Shown here piece after piece: positions 12,001 through 26,056 of a stretch of 64,000 nucleotides of DNA. Position numbers and translations under genes: made by a program. The first letter of the stretch is position 1. Each line of letters starts with the position of its first letter. This DNA is from Laccaria trichodermophora (taxonomy: Eukaryota; Basidiomycota; Agaricomycetes; Agaricales; Hydnangiaceae). The notes under the pieces are model-generated. The model was not told the DNA's origin. It searched no databases and worked only from the letters and a program-made list of their open reading frames with translations. The DNA lies in the NCBI GenBank assembly GCA_018417955.1, contig JACTVC010000001.1, forward strand, positions 744,001 to 808,000. The letters are read 5' to 3'.

Positions 12001-12206
12001 TTACAATCCAGTATACATGGCGTACATTTGACTGATGTAAATGCACATTAATTCAATTTAGTATTGAGATGAATCCGAATCATACTCTTCTTCCTTCGAC
12101 AGGCATCACATGCACCATGAAGGCGCCTTTTTTTCCCCTTTGTAACATCAGGATGAGGGCTGGAGCTTGCATCCGCATCCGTAGAATTGCCGTCTTCACG
12201 GAACAT
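9047..12206 (-). CDS. Zn2Cys6 fungal-specific transcription factor, 16 exons
   Basis: Exons: 12206..12086, 12031..12026, 11975..11890, 11832..11813, 11757..11703, 11648..11425, 11369..11258, 11206..10853, 10789..10632, 10571..10503, 10443..10166, 10110..9887, 9835..9699, 9641..9618, 9559..9143 and 9092..9047; 776 residues in a continuous frame. The zinc cluster reads CDACRRKKIKCDSAKMP then CTNC; the IK codons come from a 6-nt exon. A coiled coil follows (YIRTLELRLEQMQSLL), then the fungal-specific TF domain (RRPLYWDLRPWE, FMPVLHRPTF, YLLGTSMPHASW, SSFLGRPCAIQEGDYDVDFP). The intron after 9699 is best read as GC-AG, because KRWHIPGRLRDIL is then restored. The ATG at 12266 in the same frame is an alternative start. 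The target genes are unknown. Confidence 0.85.
12026..12031 (-). other. 6-nt micro-exon in the zinc-cluster codons
   Basis: TCAAAT is flanked by GT-AG introns of 54 nt (12085..12032) and 50 nt (12025..11976). Joining it restores the codons for Ile-Lys between the second and third zinc cysteines; without it the frame is kept but the spacing is two residues short. Confidence 0.75.
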
Positions 12207-12340
12207 CGTGATGGCGAGACAGTATATATGTTTGGTTGAGAAGGGTAAAGTCAATACAATGTTCATCGGGATGTAGATGTCACGTGGTTGAAAGGCTTAT
12301 AAGGGGGACGAGATCTACTCGTGGTCTGCTCCCTACTGCC
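12207..12340. promoter_or_regulatory. divergent promoter: Zn2Cys6 regulator / 2-methylcitrate dehydratase
   Basis: Only 134 nt separate the two start codons. Visible elements are a TATA-like gtatatat at 12222..12229, a CACGTG E-box at 12281..12286 and a cttataag box near 12297 about 40 nt before the plus-strand ATG. Whether these are used is inference. Confidence 0.45.
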
Positions 12341-14308
12341 ATGTTGACACAAGCAGTTCGGGCCACGTTGCCCCTCAATAGCCGCCGTATCTCCGTTCCC
12401 GCGGTCCGCACCCTCAGCTTGCTTGCATCTCCACGCCGTTCCGTTCCGGGAGCTCGGCATTCGATTGTCCCTAGCACCGTCTCTTCGTCTTTTTCTCGTC
12501 CAATGTCTTCCGGCCACGGTGGAGAGTCTACCCTTCGTCCAGAACCCGACAAGGTTTTGCAGGACATCGCAGACTATGTCCACGGCTACAAAATAAACTC
12601 TGATTTGGCTTATGAGACTGCCAGGCTTTGCCTCATCGACACTATTGGTTGTGGTCTCGAAGCCCTTCGTTTCCCAGAATGTACCAAGTTGCTTGGTCCC
12701 GTCGTCGAAGGAACCGTTGTTCCGAATGGCATGCATTCGCCAAGTTCTACGAAACAACCGTATTGCTGATCACACAATACAGGAACCCGCGTGCCAGGGA
12801 CTAATTATCAACTCGATCCAATTCGTGGTGCTTTCAATATTGGAGCAATAATTCGTTGGCTCGATTTTAATGACTGCTTTTTGGCTGCAGAGTGTGGGTA
12901 TCTTGTCTATTTTTGTAGACCAGAATTGATGCGATACTATCAGGGGGTCACCCTTCTGACAACCTCGGTGCCATCCTCGCTGTCGCAGATCATATTGCCC
13001 GTCAAGGCCAGCCTCTCACAGTTCATGACGTATTAGAAGCTATGATCAAGGCACACGAGATCCAAGGCTCCATTGCTCTACTCAACTCGTTCAACAGGGT
13101 TGGCCTTGATCATGTTGTCCTCGTCAAGGTTGCTTCCACCGCCGTTGTGTCCAAGCTTCTTGGCCTTAACCGTGATCAAACCATTGACGCGGTTTCTCAA
13201 GCTTGGGTTGACGGCCAGTCTCTGCGCACATACCGTCATGCTCCCAACACCGGCCCGCGCAAAGCGTGGGCCGCAGGCGATGCCTGCTCTCGTGCTGTTA
13301 ATCTCGCCTTGATGGTCAAGAAAGGTGAAAAGGGCTTACCATCCGTTCTGACCGCCAAGACTTGGGGATTCTACGATGTTTTATTCAAGGTACGGCCACC
13401 TCAGCGAGGCTTCGCTCAATCTGAGAACTCTGCGTAGGGTAAACCATTTGAGTTCCAAATCCCGTATGGGTCGTATATTATGGAGAACGTCCTTTTCAAA
13501 ATCTCCTTCCCCGCGGAGTTCCACGCGCAGACAGCCGTCGAGGCAGCCCACATAGTCCACAATAAACTCAAAGACCTTGGCAAGACTGCTGAAGACATCA
13601 AGAGTGTCAGAATTCGCACTCAGGAAGCTGCTATCAGGATTATCGATAAGCAAGGTCCTTTGGACAACTTTGCAGATCGCGAGTACGTCGTCCATTGTCA
13701 GGTCTTTCAGCATCTTAAAACGAACACATACTATATAGCCATGCCATCAACTATATGGTAGCATATCCCCTCATTTTCGGCGAGCTCACTTCTGAGAGCT
13801 AGTGAGTTCCTCTTTGCCTAGCGTCGCATAATATCTCAAATTAATTTAGCACCGATGCATCCGCCGCCGATCCTCGCATAGATGCCCTCCGGGCTAAGAT
13901 CTACTGTGTAGAGGAACAGAAATTCAGCGTTGAATACCACGAACCTACCAAGCGATCTATCGGCAATGCCCTTCTGGTGGAACTAAACGATGGAACGGTT
14001 CTCGATGAAGTCGAGATTGAGTACCCCGTGGGTCACAAGAGGAGAAGGGCGGAAGGCACTCCGTTGTTGATCAATAAATTCAAACGGTACTTTTTATCAA
14101 CTTCCTCAAGTTCCAGACTCACAACATACACATAGGCATATCTCGTACCACTATGACGAGGTCCACCAAAAGAAGCACGTATATTTTACGCTCTGAGGCC
14201 CATTCAATGCTGATGTTCTGTTGTAGGATTCTGGACACTGTGTCCGACGCTTCTTCCCTGGGAAAAATGCCCGTTGACAAATTTACGGATTTGTTCGTTA
14301 AGGCGTAA
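12341..14308 (+). CDS. 2-methylcitrate dehydratase (MmgE/PrpD), mitochondrial
   Basis: Exons: 12341..12728, 12783..12893, 12944..13389, 13438..13682, 13739..13801, 13850..14086, 14136..14174 and 14227..14308; 536 residues. The enzyme dehydrates 2-methylcitrate to 2-methyl-cis-aconitate in propionate breakdown. The first 60 residues are Arg/Ser rich without acid residues, as in a mitochondrial presequence. Family blocks are continuous: [82 protein letters not shown] and [12 protein letters not shown]. Introns 1 and 7 are best read as GC-AG: donors gcatgc at 12729 and gcacgt at 14175 give the conserved PNGTRVPG and the right spacing before KILDTVSD. A 39-nt GT-AG alternative exists for intron 1 only. 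Confidence 0.92.
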
Positions 14309-14412
14309 CACAACGCTTCCGCAAAATCACTAATGATTTGTCTTTCCAACCGTGTCCGATACACTACTGGAAGTAACTACAGTTGTAATGCAGCTACGGA
14401 AAAATAACACAT

Positions 14413-16796
14413 TCAAGACCTACTTTTCTTGAACTTTGCGTTTTTCCGCGTGACTGCAAGGTTCTCGTTGGTTGGATTATCGCGGAACTCCGGCCCAACG
14501 TTGGATACGAATTTTGAGCTGACACGGGTGCCCTTGGCTGGTAGCTTTACGGTGACATTGGTGTTGGAGACCAGCTGAGTTGAGGTCAGGGTTGAAACGG
14601 ACTCGACCAGATCATCTGTTTGAGTTTGTGGCGTTAAGGTAGTGACGATGGGATCTTGACTTGTGCCGGGATTTTGGGCGGTTTGAATCTTAAAACTTCT
14701 GGAGAAAAGGGCGCTACAGGCGTCTCTTGGCGGGGTCTCTTTGAAAGGCTGGTCTCTAACTAGGTCTTCTTCAGTAACCGATGACAGTCGTCGCTGTATG
14801 AGGCGGGCGAGAGGGATAGACCGAGGCTGTTGGTGGGATAGATTTCGTCGGTAGTCGGGAGATAGACGTGCAAGTAAAAGGTCGTTCTTGTTGCTCTCCC
14901 TGCTGAGATGAGATCCGATGCTCCGGGCTGATCTCGGCGGACTGGCAGATAAGGAGGCAAGCGGCGTTGTTCCCGGGGAAGGAGACAGGCAGGACATCAA
15001 AGTCAAGAGTTCCTGAGCCCCATAAGCTTGAGGTATATCATATGCATTGTTTTGTGTTGAGGAAGGGACATCGGATCCTGAGGTTGCCGTCAGAGCTACA
15101 TCTGGTATGCCGACGCCTGAAGGATCATATCGTTCCGAGAATAGACGAGGGTCATGCAGAGTGTAATCGGAAGCATAAAATTTTTGCTGAGGAGCAGAGC
15201 TTTGTACCTGTTGCGCTAATCTGACTGGTTGTTCAAGCGGTGCTGCCACTACTGGAGATTCAGCATCGGCATATGCAGGGAGGAAAGCAGGATTCCACTG
15301 GGGGGACGACGACGACGGAGGTGTTGGCAAAGAATATTGGAGAAGTTGTTTTGCTCGATACTGTTGAGCGACATCGAGAGCAGACAGCCTGTGTGGGACT
15401 TGATCGATTCGAAACCTGGTCCTTGGCTCGATAATCACACGAGGGTCAAAACATTGCTGTGATTGAGTAGGAACGAAGATCGCAGCTGACGAATTGGGAT
15501 TGCTGGTCTTAGGTGTCTTATTGGCGGCCTTCAACGGGTACTCCAAAAGGCTACCTTCCCGACCGAGTTGTATTCCAAGCCCAAAGCGCCAGCTGTCTTC
15601 ATAGGTTCCATCCATGGGCGAATGTTGAGGACGGTGGCCTTGAACAGGTCGTGCATAGCGTGTTGAATATATCTGGTCATTTTCTTGAGATTTTCTGTCG
15701 CTGGCAGTACTGGGGGGGTATCTGTCTTGGATTTCAAATCGATTGCAGAGCGCCATTGGACGGGATCCTATATCGAAAGATTCGGCACTCCGGGTAGTCA
15801 ATGTCGAGTTTTGTGCTTTTTGCAGTCGAGGGGGAACGGAGCCTTGGCTGGTAGTTCTTCTAGAGCTTGAGAGAGATGTGGGAACGTCCAAACCCCAAAT
15901 CATATGTGAAAGATCCTCCCCATCTATAACGGTGCCTTCAGCTCCACTGCAACACGAAGGGTAAATACCAAAACATCGTGCCCGTAAGTGTTACTTACGA
16001 TGGACACCTGGCGTAAGGCAGCGATGAAGGTCCATGTAAAGCGGGGATAGGCTTAGGCGGAGATTTTGCCCACGAAATCCACCCTTGGAGAAGAGTGGGT
16101 TCAATATCAACCAAGCATGCAAAGTAGGTCTAACCCACCATTGGGGTCAGGATAGGCACAAGATGAATACTTTTGTTGTCGCCGAAGGAAAGATTCTGGC
16201 ACTTGAGAATCATTACCTATTATTGTGATTGATTCGGGAGATGACGGAGGAGACGGAGTTCGAGGTATATCGGCCGGAGAACAAGGCCTCGTAGGGTGAT
16301 GTTGATATGACCAGTCCCGGTCTTGGTCGGTAGAACATGCATCAGTTGTACCAGAGTCATCGTAAGGATCTGCACCAGATGAGGGCCCAAAGTCACAGGA
16401 CGGAACTCTGAGATAGTCCGGGTTGGAGACTATTCGAAGCTTCGTTTCGTTCTGCTCCTTGAAAGGAGAGATTCTGCCTGGAAGAGAGACCACCCGATGA
16501 GATTCAAGAGGGCGATTATATAACGCCAAAGGATGACCACGCAAGGGGCGCGAAACTTGCGGACTAGGCTGACATACGGACGGTAGGGAAATACCAGGCT
16601 GCTGAAGGCGGTTATATGCGCTCTCACACATACAAGAAGTGAAATTTTCAGCGGCCGGCTGAGAAATGACCAAGCAGGGGTACTCTCCAGACACTGCGGA
16701 TTCTGATTCGGAGGATACGGATGGTCTTTCTGGTTCCGTCTGCGTACCACGATCCACATAGTTCTTTTGAAGCCGAACAGAGAATTCGTAGGCCAT
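14413..16796 (-). CDS. hypothetical Ser/Pro-rich, largely disordered protein
   Basis: Exons 16796..16139, 16083..15999 and 15946..14413; 758 residues. Splicing is supported by a single continuous frame through NGWISWAKSPPKP and SGAEGTVIDGEDLSH. Composition is rich in Ser, Pro, Gln and Arg, with short homopolymer-like runs and no globular domain that I recognise. The C-terminus is basic (KNAKFKKSRS). This suggests a nuclear or regulatory scaffold protein, which is weak inference. The ATG at 16796 (MAYEFSVRLQKNYVDRGTQT) was chosen because the frame upstream contains no other ATG; a further 5' exon cannot be excluded. It is convergent with 2-methylcitrate dehydratase, with about 100 nt between stops. 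Confidence 0.6.
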
Positions 16797-16983
16797 CAAT
16801 TGATAACAAGAAGATTCAGATTGGTTCAGATATCCCAATTGTTGCCAGCAAGTCGAAGGACGCTCCTGTTACGAATTGCGGTGAAAGTGGTAAATGAAGA
16901 AGAGTTGAACGGGACTGATGGAGCATGTGTCAGTTTATTTGCGCACATCGGCAATCTTCAACAACAAAAGTTCATACAGGTAA

Positions 16984-18308
16984 CTAACGGGGTTTTTCCG
17001 CTTTATTGAAGAAGCCTGATAATTTTGACATCCCAGTAGTATTGACCTTTTTCAATTTTTCTACACCCTGTGACGACTTTGCGCCTTTTCTCTTTTTTTC
17101 AACAGCTACAGGAGCGGAATCGTTGGCCTTCGAGGGCACAGGTATACCTCCTCCCAAGGTTTTGAGGTATATGTCGAGCTTGGTAAAACTAACGAAGAAC
17201 GTTAAGAGAATAGCCCGAGAAGCATTAACTGGACGTACTCGTATGACGCAAGAAGCATATTATGAATGTGAGCTGGAAGGTATTGGGCGAGCAAATCACA
17301 TGCAGATTTAGTACGGCCAACTGTGTAAAAGAGCTTGGTGAGCGATTCGACGACAGAAGATACAGAGAGCTCACGTTTCAGGAGTTCTTCATTGCCATCC
17401 TCCAAGAGGCCATCCTTGGCTAAGGTGCGTAGAATGGTGCGCGAAACATCAAGGGCTCCTGAAGTTTCCAAACGTACAACCTTTCGGTGGAGGTAATCAA
17501 CCACTTTGGAAGGCGAATATCGGTAGACGACAATCCCCTGTGCTATTTCTACTGGACTATGAGGTACGGAAGGACAGATAAAAAATCATAGCGTACCTTT
17601 GACCTCGCAGACGTGTCGAAGTGCTGTATGGGTGCATGACAGTGAAGCAAACGCAAAAATGTCTTTAGTGTCCAATAGTGATTTCTCCGCATTATCCGAG
17701 GGCACCGACGTGTTCAATATTCCCACTGCTTCTTCAAATAGATCATCTGCCGTCCGAAAATTGGTTTGCTGTAGATTGAGATATTTCAACATGGGATAGT
17801 ACTTGAGGAAATGGCAGTTTGGTTCTCACCGACGATGTGCCTTGTAGGATAGGAATAAGAAGAAAGGTGGGGTCAATTGGTGTCATCAAAAGGAGCCTGC
17901 CGTCTTATTCGTAATTCAGTTCATTTGATATGTAGATTTGGTGATTGGGCATACCAGCGACCACCTCATCTCCAATAAACCAAGACCGTTCGTCGGGAGG
18001 CGTGACTGCTTGAACCTCGAATATCCTAGATTTGATATTCGACGCGTCGGCAGGTACTTTCGGTGACAAAAATAGCGATAAACTCCCTGTGTGCAATGAG
18101 CATCTTCAGCCCTACCTGAAGACACAAAGACGAACCTGTTCTAGGGTGGGGAAGTCGGAGAAAAGGACTGTCATGGCGGATGTCTACCAGATTTGAGGGC
18201 GTATATGACAAAACGTCCAGGACATCTGTTTATGCAGTGTGAATGAGATGCGTCAGGAGGTGAGGGTGGGAGCTCGCCATGGGGAAGGAGACCGAAATTG
18301 ACGTTCAT
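16984..18308 (-). CDS. ribonuclease H2 subunit B
   Basis: Exons: 18308..18293, 18225..18136, 18086..17955, 17903..17830, 17768..17597, 17548..17239 and 17188..16984; 332 residues. Subunit B is a non-catalytic part of the RNase H2 complex that removes ribonucleotides from DNA and resolves RNA:DNA hybrids. Matching blocks are PFLRLPHPRTG, IFEVQAVTPPDERSWFIGD, LLLMTPIDPTFLLIPIL, ADDLFEEA and SYDFTKLDIYLKTL. The C-terminus GMSKLSGFFNK lines up with the PCNA-binding tail of animal RNASEH2B. The 16-nt first exon (MNVNF) is the least certain part; it gives the right phase but another start exon is possible. It lies between the orphan at 14.4 kb and ATP sulfurylase. Confidence 0.85.
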
Positions 18309-18461
18309 GTTGAGGTGAATCTTGGGTGAATCGAAGCTCACGCTCCGTTGTGATTGTATTGTGATCGCACGTGCTCCGTCAAAAGTACGAAGGGTGGCAG
18401 GGTTTCTACATTGTTTCTACAAAATCAATAAATTACATGGTGAGATAAATGATGTCTAGAT

Positions 18462-20599
<2,138 letters not shown>

Positions 20600-21100
20600 G
20601 TTAAGAGAGGGTTATGGATGAATGTGAAGGAGACCTGAAATTTTTAAAGGCGTATGGCTTTGTGATTGCTCTTTTTGAGGGTTTCCATTTTCCAGAAATA
20701 CGCAAGCATTCGAAGGGATGTTATCACAATCACGCAATAGCGGAAAATCACCGTAATCCGCTGGTCATCCGCATGTCCGAAAAGGTTAATTAGCCGAAAT
20801 CCGGACAAATTTTCCAGACAAATCTCCAAAAATGACCAAAATCAGCATCTATTAACTAACCTTGTGCAGGATTTTCGGAGGTCCGACGTTGCCCAAGAAG
20901 AACCTAGGATGAACCCAAGACCAAGATATTGTCTTCTACAATCGCCACAATGACATGTTGTGATCAAGGATTCCCGCGTGGCCGTATTGCATCCTTTACA
21001 TAATTCGATCTTACATAAAAGCCGAGGCTTGCATTAGCAATACATATAAATACCTTGTACGGTAGTCAAATAATACATCGTCCCAAACGAAGTGTCACGG
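20600..21100. other. intergenic, no gene seen
   Basis: This is the 5' region of ATP sulfurylase and the 3' side of the membrane-protein gene. No frame with splice support or family resemblance was found. It should hold the MET3 promoter; I saw no CACGTG box here. Confidence 0.4.
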
Positions 21101-22942
21101 TTATGATCCAAAATTCAGTGTAATAGGACTGAGGGAAGAAGCAACATCCAAGTACCCCTGCATCTCCCGTGGTGCTGACACTCTTGGACCCCACCCAACC
21201 CATCCGAGAGCTTTGTTCACATAGATCTGATCATAAACAAGTGTTCGCGTTCTATTGCCTCCAGTCGGGTCGTCACGCTGAGATTGCAGGAAATCAGTGA
21301 TGGAGATCTGTCCAAGTTTTGTGAGTAAGCTGAAGCCCCCCTGGAATTTAGCGTCAAGAGCAATATTTGATGGTGCCATATCATTTTGGACTTGAACTTG
21401 GAGAACGGAAGAGGGAGTTGACTTGTCGTGTGTTATGTCGAGGTTTACAGGGCCACTAAAAGTTTTGACGTGGACGACGAAAGCGGGGGGTGGCTGTGGT
21501 TGCGAAGAGTTTCCAGGAGGGGCCAATAATGTCACTCGAGCATTGATCCCGCTATCATAAAGAACGTTCGAACGACGCAAGAAAGAAAGGGATATACAAC
21601 ACACCTGAGACCTGTGTCTAAACTCATAAGTGTTGGCTTCGGGCACGTTGGTAGTTGGATGAGGGTGATGTTTGCGTCAATAGAGCTTGTTGTATGAATG
21701 ATTATAAAAATCGATAGGCACTGTTTGCAAAGGTAGAATCTTACCCTTTGATTGTGTCAAGGGTCAAAGTATCCGTGACAGTGAAGGTGCCTTCAATTGG
21801 CGCAAGAATGTTTTTCACAGATATCTGAGAGGCACGCATGAACTAGATACACAGAAAGCAGTCAGCGTCATGCATCTACAAAATATCATGGTCCTACCTG
21901 GCAGCTGATATTCTGACTGGCGCCTTCTATATTAATTTGATTGAATTTTCCGTGCTTCCTGAAGTCGCCAAAGGACTGCGAAAACAGCGGCAGATAGGTG
22001 ACGAAATTGTCGACTGTTGATGATGAGGTCTGTGGAAGTAATACGTGGATGTTGAACGAGAGGATATCTTGAGTGGTCAGATTGCTTGGAATCTGTAGGA
22101 CAAATGTTATGTGTCATGTTCACCATAAAAACGACGCGAAAAAAAGCTTGCATAGATAGAAAGGCCCCTGCTATCTCCCGAATCACTGAAGCACACGGTC
22201 GCTCTCTGACGAAGGTCCAAACTTGATGATTGCAATTCAAGCTTGAATAAGACGTCTCCTGTCTTTGAGTCTGTATTGACGTCCACCAATAGTGACCCTG
22301 TCAGCCCATCCATGTGATCAGTACCGTAGGAAATATTTGAACGAATGGTGATCAAATCTGTGGGGTCAAGCTGAAATTGCGACCTGAACGAGTGTTAATC
22401 GTGGAAAAACATCACTTGAAGGCCATGCATACGTAGCGGTAAAAAGAGAAGATGAAGCATTTTGTGATAGTACACTCCACTTGTTGCATGTGGCGTTTTC
22501 TCCAATCATCATGCTCCCAGAACCGGCAAGTTGCAGAGGTGCTGGCGGATTGAGATCGTTGACAGTCCATATTGAGCCTGTGGGAGGCCCTAAAGGCCGA
22601 TTATCCTGCTTGCCTTTGGATTTCTGCGAGTAGCAATAACATCATTGGATGGGCTGACTGAAAGATGCATCGAAGAACGCGTACCAGAACGACCAGCGGA
22701 ATACCGATCACCGCAGACAAGATAATGTACACGACTAGAGCATAGAGGGCCGCCCGCCAGAACTTGGAGTCAAAGATGGTTGGTGGTGGCTTTGTGAAGC
22801 TTCTGTGCTGTGCTTCTGAGGTATCGTAGTCGGGTAGTGTGGAGAAAGAGCGCGTTGCAGCCCTTTCTGGATGTCGGATGGTAGGACCGGAAAAAGAGTC
22901 AAGCTTTGCCTGACGATCTGTTTCTCCATCGAGGATGATCAT
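21101..22942 (-). CDS. single-pass membrane protein, basidiomycete type
   Basis: Exons: 22942..22685, 22623..22433, 22383..22152, 22092..21898, 21842..21745, 21685..21605 and 21551..21101; 501 residues. A cytosolic N-terminus of about 60 residues leads into one membrane helix (ALYALVVYIILSAVIGIPLVV cut at 20: LYALVVYIILSAVIGIPLVV), followed by a large extracellular or luminal part with Asn-glycosylation-type sites and beta-rich character, ending LSPITLNFGS. No enzymatic motif. I recall similar proteins of unknown function in mushrooms, without a name. The intron after exon 3 is best read as GC-AG (donor gcaagc at 22151): no GT donor of the right phase is nearby. Confidence 0.65.
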
Positions 22943-23888
22943 TCTTGAGGACGACTCATGGACGAAGGAAAGAAAGCTCGTTGGAAACGATTGTAGATGT
23001 TCAGCGTGAGAGGAGTAGAAGGGATGTTCCAGGTAAAATGATCTCAGTCACGTTTCCCTTGCACTGCTTCCCCAACCACATTGACAACCAATTGACAACT
23101 CACTCCTACATAAGGTAATTGCCAATGCACGGTTTTAACTTTTGGCTTTAGGTCGTCGAGGGAAATAGTACATCAACCGACATCCTCTTTTCGGGAAGAG
23201 GGGAAGTTTGGGAACGAAAACAAGCGGCTTTCACAGCCGTTGTGCGTTCTGGTCATACAAACTTGACAAAGTTCTGATAACATTGCGGTTCACAAGGCAC
23301 TCTGGCAATGTATGCCTCTTGACTGGTGACTGGCGCGAAGTTCGACAGGCTTCCGACTAGCGACGACTTCGATCCCATTTTGCTCATATTATCCCAATGC
23401 AATCCGTGACAAGGTTGATCTCATTTCCTTCGACTCGGAGGTACTATCCTTGTACCATCCTACAAGCTGATGTAATATGATGCATCGCTATACCCGCTGG
23501 GCCGGGAAATCATCAAACAATCTTAACGAAACATACAGTTTGCAGTAACTCGCGTCCTGAAATTGAGTGCTGCAGTGGCAGTTACTGCGCGGTTGAAGGG
23601 GGACAACGATGAATCAAACGTGATGAAGGTTACTCAGTCGACTTCACCTTATCTTTTGAAAGATTGGGACAGATAACCAATAGATATTACAGATGGTATA
23701 CACTAATTAAAGATCCCCATATTGTGCTCCAGATGGACCGTTTTCTTTTCCAGACGGCCGGAAAGCTGATAACAACTTACCAAGCCATGTCTGGAATGCC
23801 TTCAGGAATAATGCTAGGCAATCAACGGTATTGCTTTTGCAAATCCGGAATAGAGAAACAAAGCGGAACATCCCTTGGTCAAAAGGGT
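22943..23888. other. intergenic, no gene seen
   Basis: About 950 nt between the ATG of the membrane-protein gene and the stop of ERO1, both minus strand. It should contain the promoter of the former and the 3' UTR of the latter. One short plus-strand frame at 23664..24026 overlaps ERO1 antisense and lacks support. Confidence 0.4.
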
Positions 23889-25857
23889 TTAAATTGTCCT
23901 CGTTGGCGGAAGGGGAGGGTATTGTCTAGTGTGAATGGTGTTATTAGACGCAGCACTACAGTCAAAGTGAAGACCCACATGAAGAACTGTTTTATCAGCA
24001 TCGAGCGGTATTTTCTCAGAATTTGATGAGCCGGTTGTCTGCCACATACGTCTAAAGTCGTCGTAAAACTTTAGGCTTTCGCTGAATCGGAACAGCGTGT
24101 TTATCATAGCAACAACTTCTGAACGATGAAGAAGGTTCGAGTTTGCGTGAGGGCTAAACGTATTTTGAGTAAGGTATGAGTGGCGACTAATAAACTGAAC
24201 GTACTCCAAAGCCTGCTCGTCAAGTTCGAACAGAATTTTTAGAGCCGTGGCCACACCGGTGGTCTGCACTTTCCCCCAGAGACGGCACTTGTCGCAGCCG
24301 ACGCAATCCATGATGCGTGTAACGTTGCGGAAATGTGTCTTGAATTCCTCTTTCAATACCTGTAATCAAAAATCTGTCGCTCAGCCAAAATATTGAGGCA
24401 AGAAGCAGGTGCCGCACATTCGCGTTCTCTCCGCGGAAAAGCACTTTTTCATCAAATTTGCCTGCATTTTGGGCTATGGCTACGACTTTTGATAACGTTG
24501 CCAATGTTTCTGCGTCATCATCGTGCTTTCCCGATGAGCAATAGTCGTACACCGACAAGTAGGGTCCAAGGCGAGCGACAGCGCGAAGCATGAGGATCGT
24601 GTCGAAGTAGATATATTGTAACCGTTCCGGGTGAGAGACAACCTTGTCAATGAAGCAAGCTAGATTCGGTCCCTGATAGCAGTTATTAAGTGTCACATTG
24701 GCCAGCGACAGAGATGTTCTACACACCCATTCTCCCGTCTTCTGATTAAGATGCTCATGGCAAATGTGCGTCGAGATAGAGGCATGTAAACCTATCAAAG
24801 ATTGATTGTAAAAAACAGAAATCCACACCGAATTAAGTCTGATGACCCACCAGATATAACCTTGTAATAGACCCGTTTCTCGAGGCAGTGAGGATCGGAA
24901 ACTTGTTCATCCTCGTGTAATGATTCGATCATAGTATCCGGGAGGGATACAGGGGCGGGTGATTTCCCAGTCATAAGGCTGAGCTCAGAGAGTCCAAAAC
25001 AATTCTCTTCATATATGGAACGCCAAACGCGATGAGCATCATGACCTGAGTACCCTGTGTACCGTTCGGGAACCAGCTGTAGGTCAAAATAATCCCCCTC
25101 TTCATTCAAGTTTGTAAACTGTTTCAGAGAAAAGGAGAACAGTTTCGCACCAGTATTGTCGTCCAAAAAACAAAAATCAGAGTCCCGGTAATAACATCCT
25201 GGCAGTTGATGGAGCTTGGAGGAGAAATTTTTTAGAAACGACAAATGGCAGTTTGAGTCAAGCGGTACGTACTGTATCTCTTGATGAAGGATCCACTTTG
25301 CTCAGAGTTGCGGCTCGCCACTTCTCTGGCACATCGCTCTACAATGCTATTGGATAACTTACCAATGGAGAGACGGGGCACTGACCTCATCTACTGTTGT
25401 TATTGCACACCCTGGGTCACTACACGAGCCATGGTCTGGCCAAAAGGGGCATTCTCTGTAGAGATCCACCTAATGCATTGTTGATTGCCTCCGTATTGCA
25501 AAAAAAAACCAAATTGCACACCTGGAAGAATCTAAAGAACGGCATTCGAACAAGGCGCGAAAGGTTGCGGAAGAGGTCGTCGTTGACACTCTCTACTGTC
25601 TCGTAGTCGCATGTAGTGGTTTCAATTGGGCCAGTCAGCTACAGTGAAATCAATCAATCTGCTGTAGAAGCCATTTCAAATGAACGTACCACCGCATTTT
25701 TGCACGACGGAACCTTGGCAGGCTGATGCTCGAGTACATCTTGTAGCTGCCCTTTTCTAACCAAGGTGTCGGACAGGAATAGGTCGTTGGCCTGCGCCGA
25801 CCAGCCAAAAACCTGGAAAACAAGCGCAATTTGGTAAATCCGACATATTGGTTTCAT
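23889..25857 (-). CDS. ERO1: endoplasmic reticulum oxidoreductin 1
   Basis: Exons: 25857..25690, 25638..25522, 25469..25386, 25323..25273, 25214..24851, 24791..24418 and 24359..23889; 542 residues. ERO1 is the FAD thiol oxidase that reoxidises protein disulfide isomerase in the ER. A signal peptide (ICRIYQIALVFQVFG) precedes the shuttle region (TTTCDYETVESVNDDLFRNL, CPFWPDHGSC). Then come YTGYSGHDAHRVWRSIYEEN, ISGLHASISTHIC and the active-site CVGCDKCRLWGKVQ with its CxxCxxC, followed by FRNVTRIMDCVG context. The C-terminus ends in a polar tail without a membrane anchor, unlike yeast Ero1p. The acceptor before KWRAATLSKV reads GAG, which is unusual but keeps frame. Confidence 0.93.
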
Positions 25858-26056
25858 TAGACTGGGGGTAACGACGGTATGACTGCTCGTAGCAGACAGT
25901 AGAAACGAAAGGAATAAAGTCGGGAGTGTGTCGTGGTCAATTTACATTGCTTAGATGTACACGTGACTAATGGGATATATGTGAAAACGGAAGCAATTCT
26001 CTAAAGACAAATCAAGTAAATATTTCTAGTAGCGAAGTCCGTCCAACAGTGCAGCA

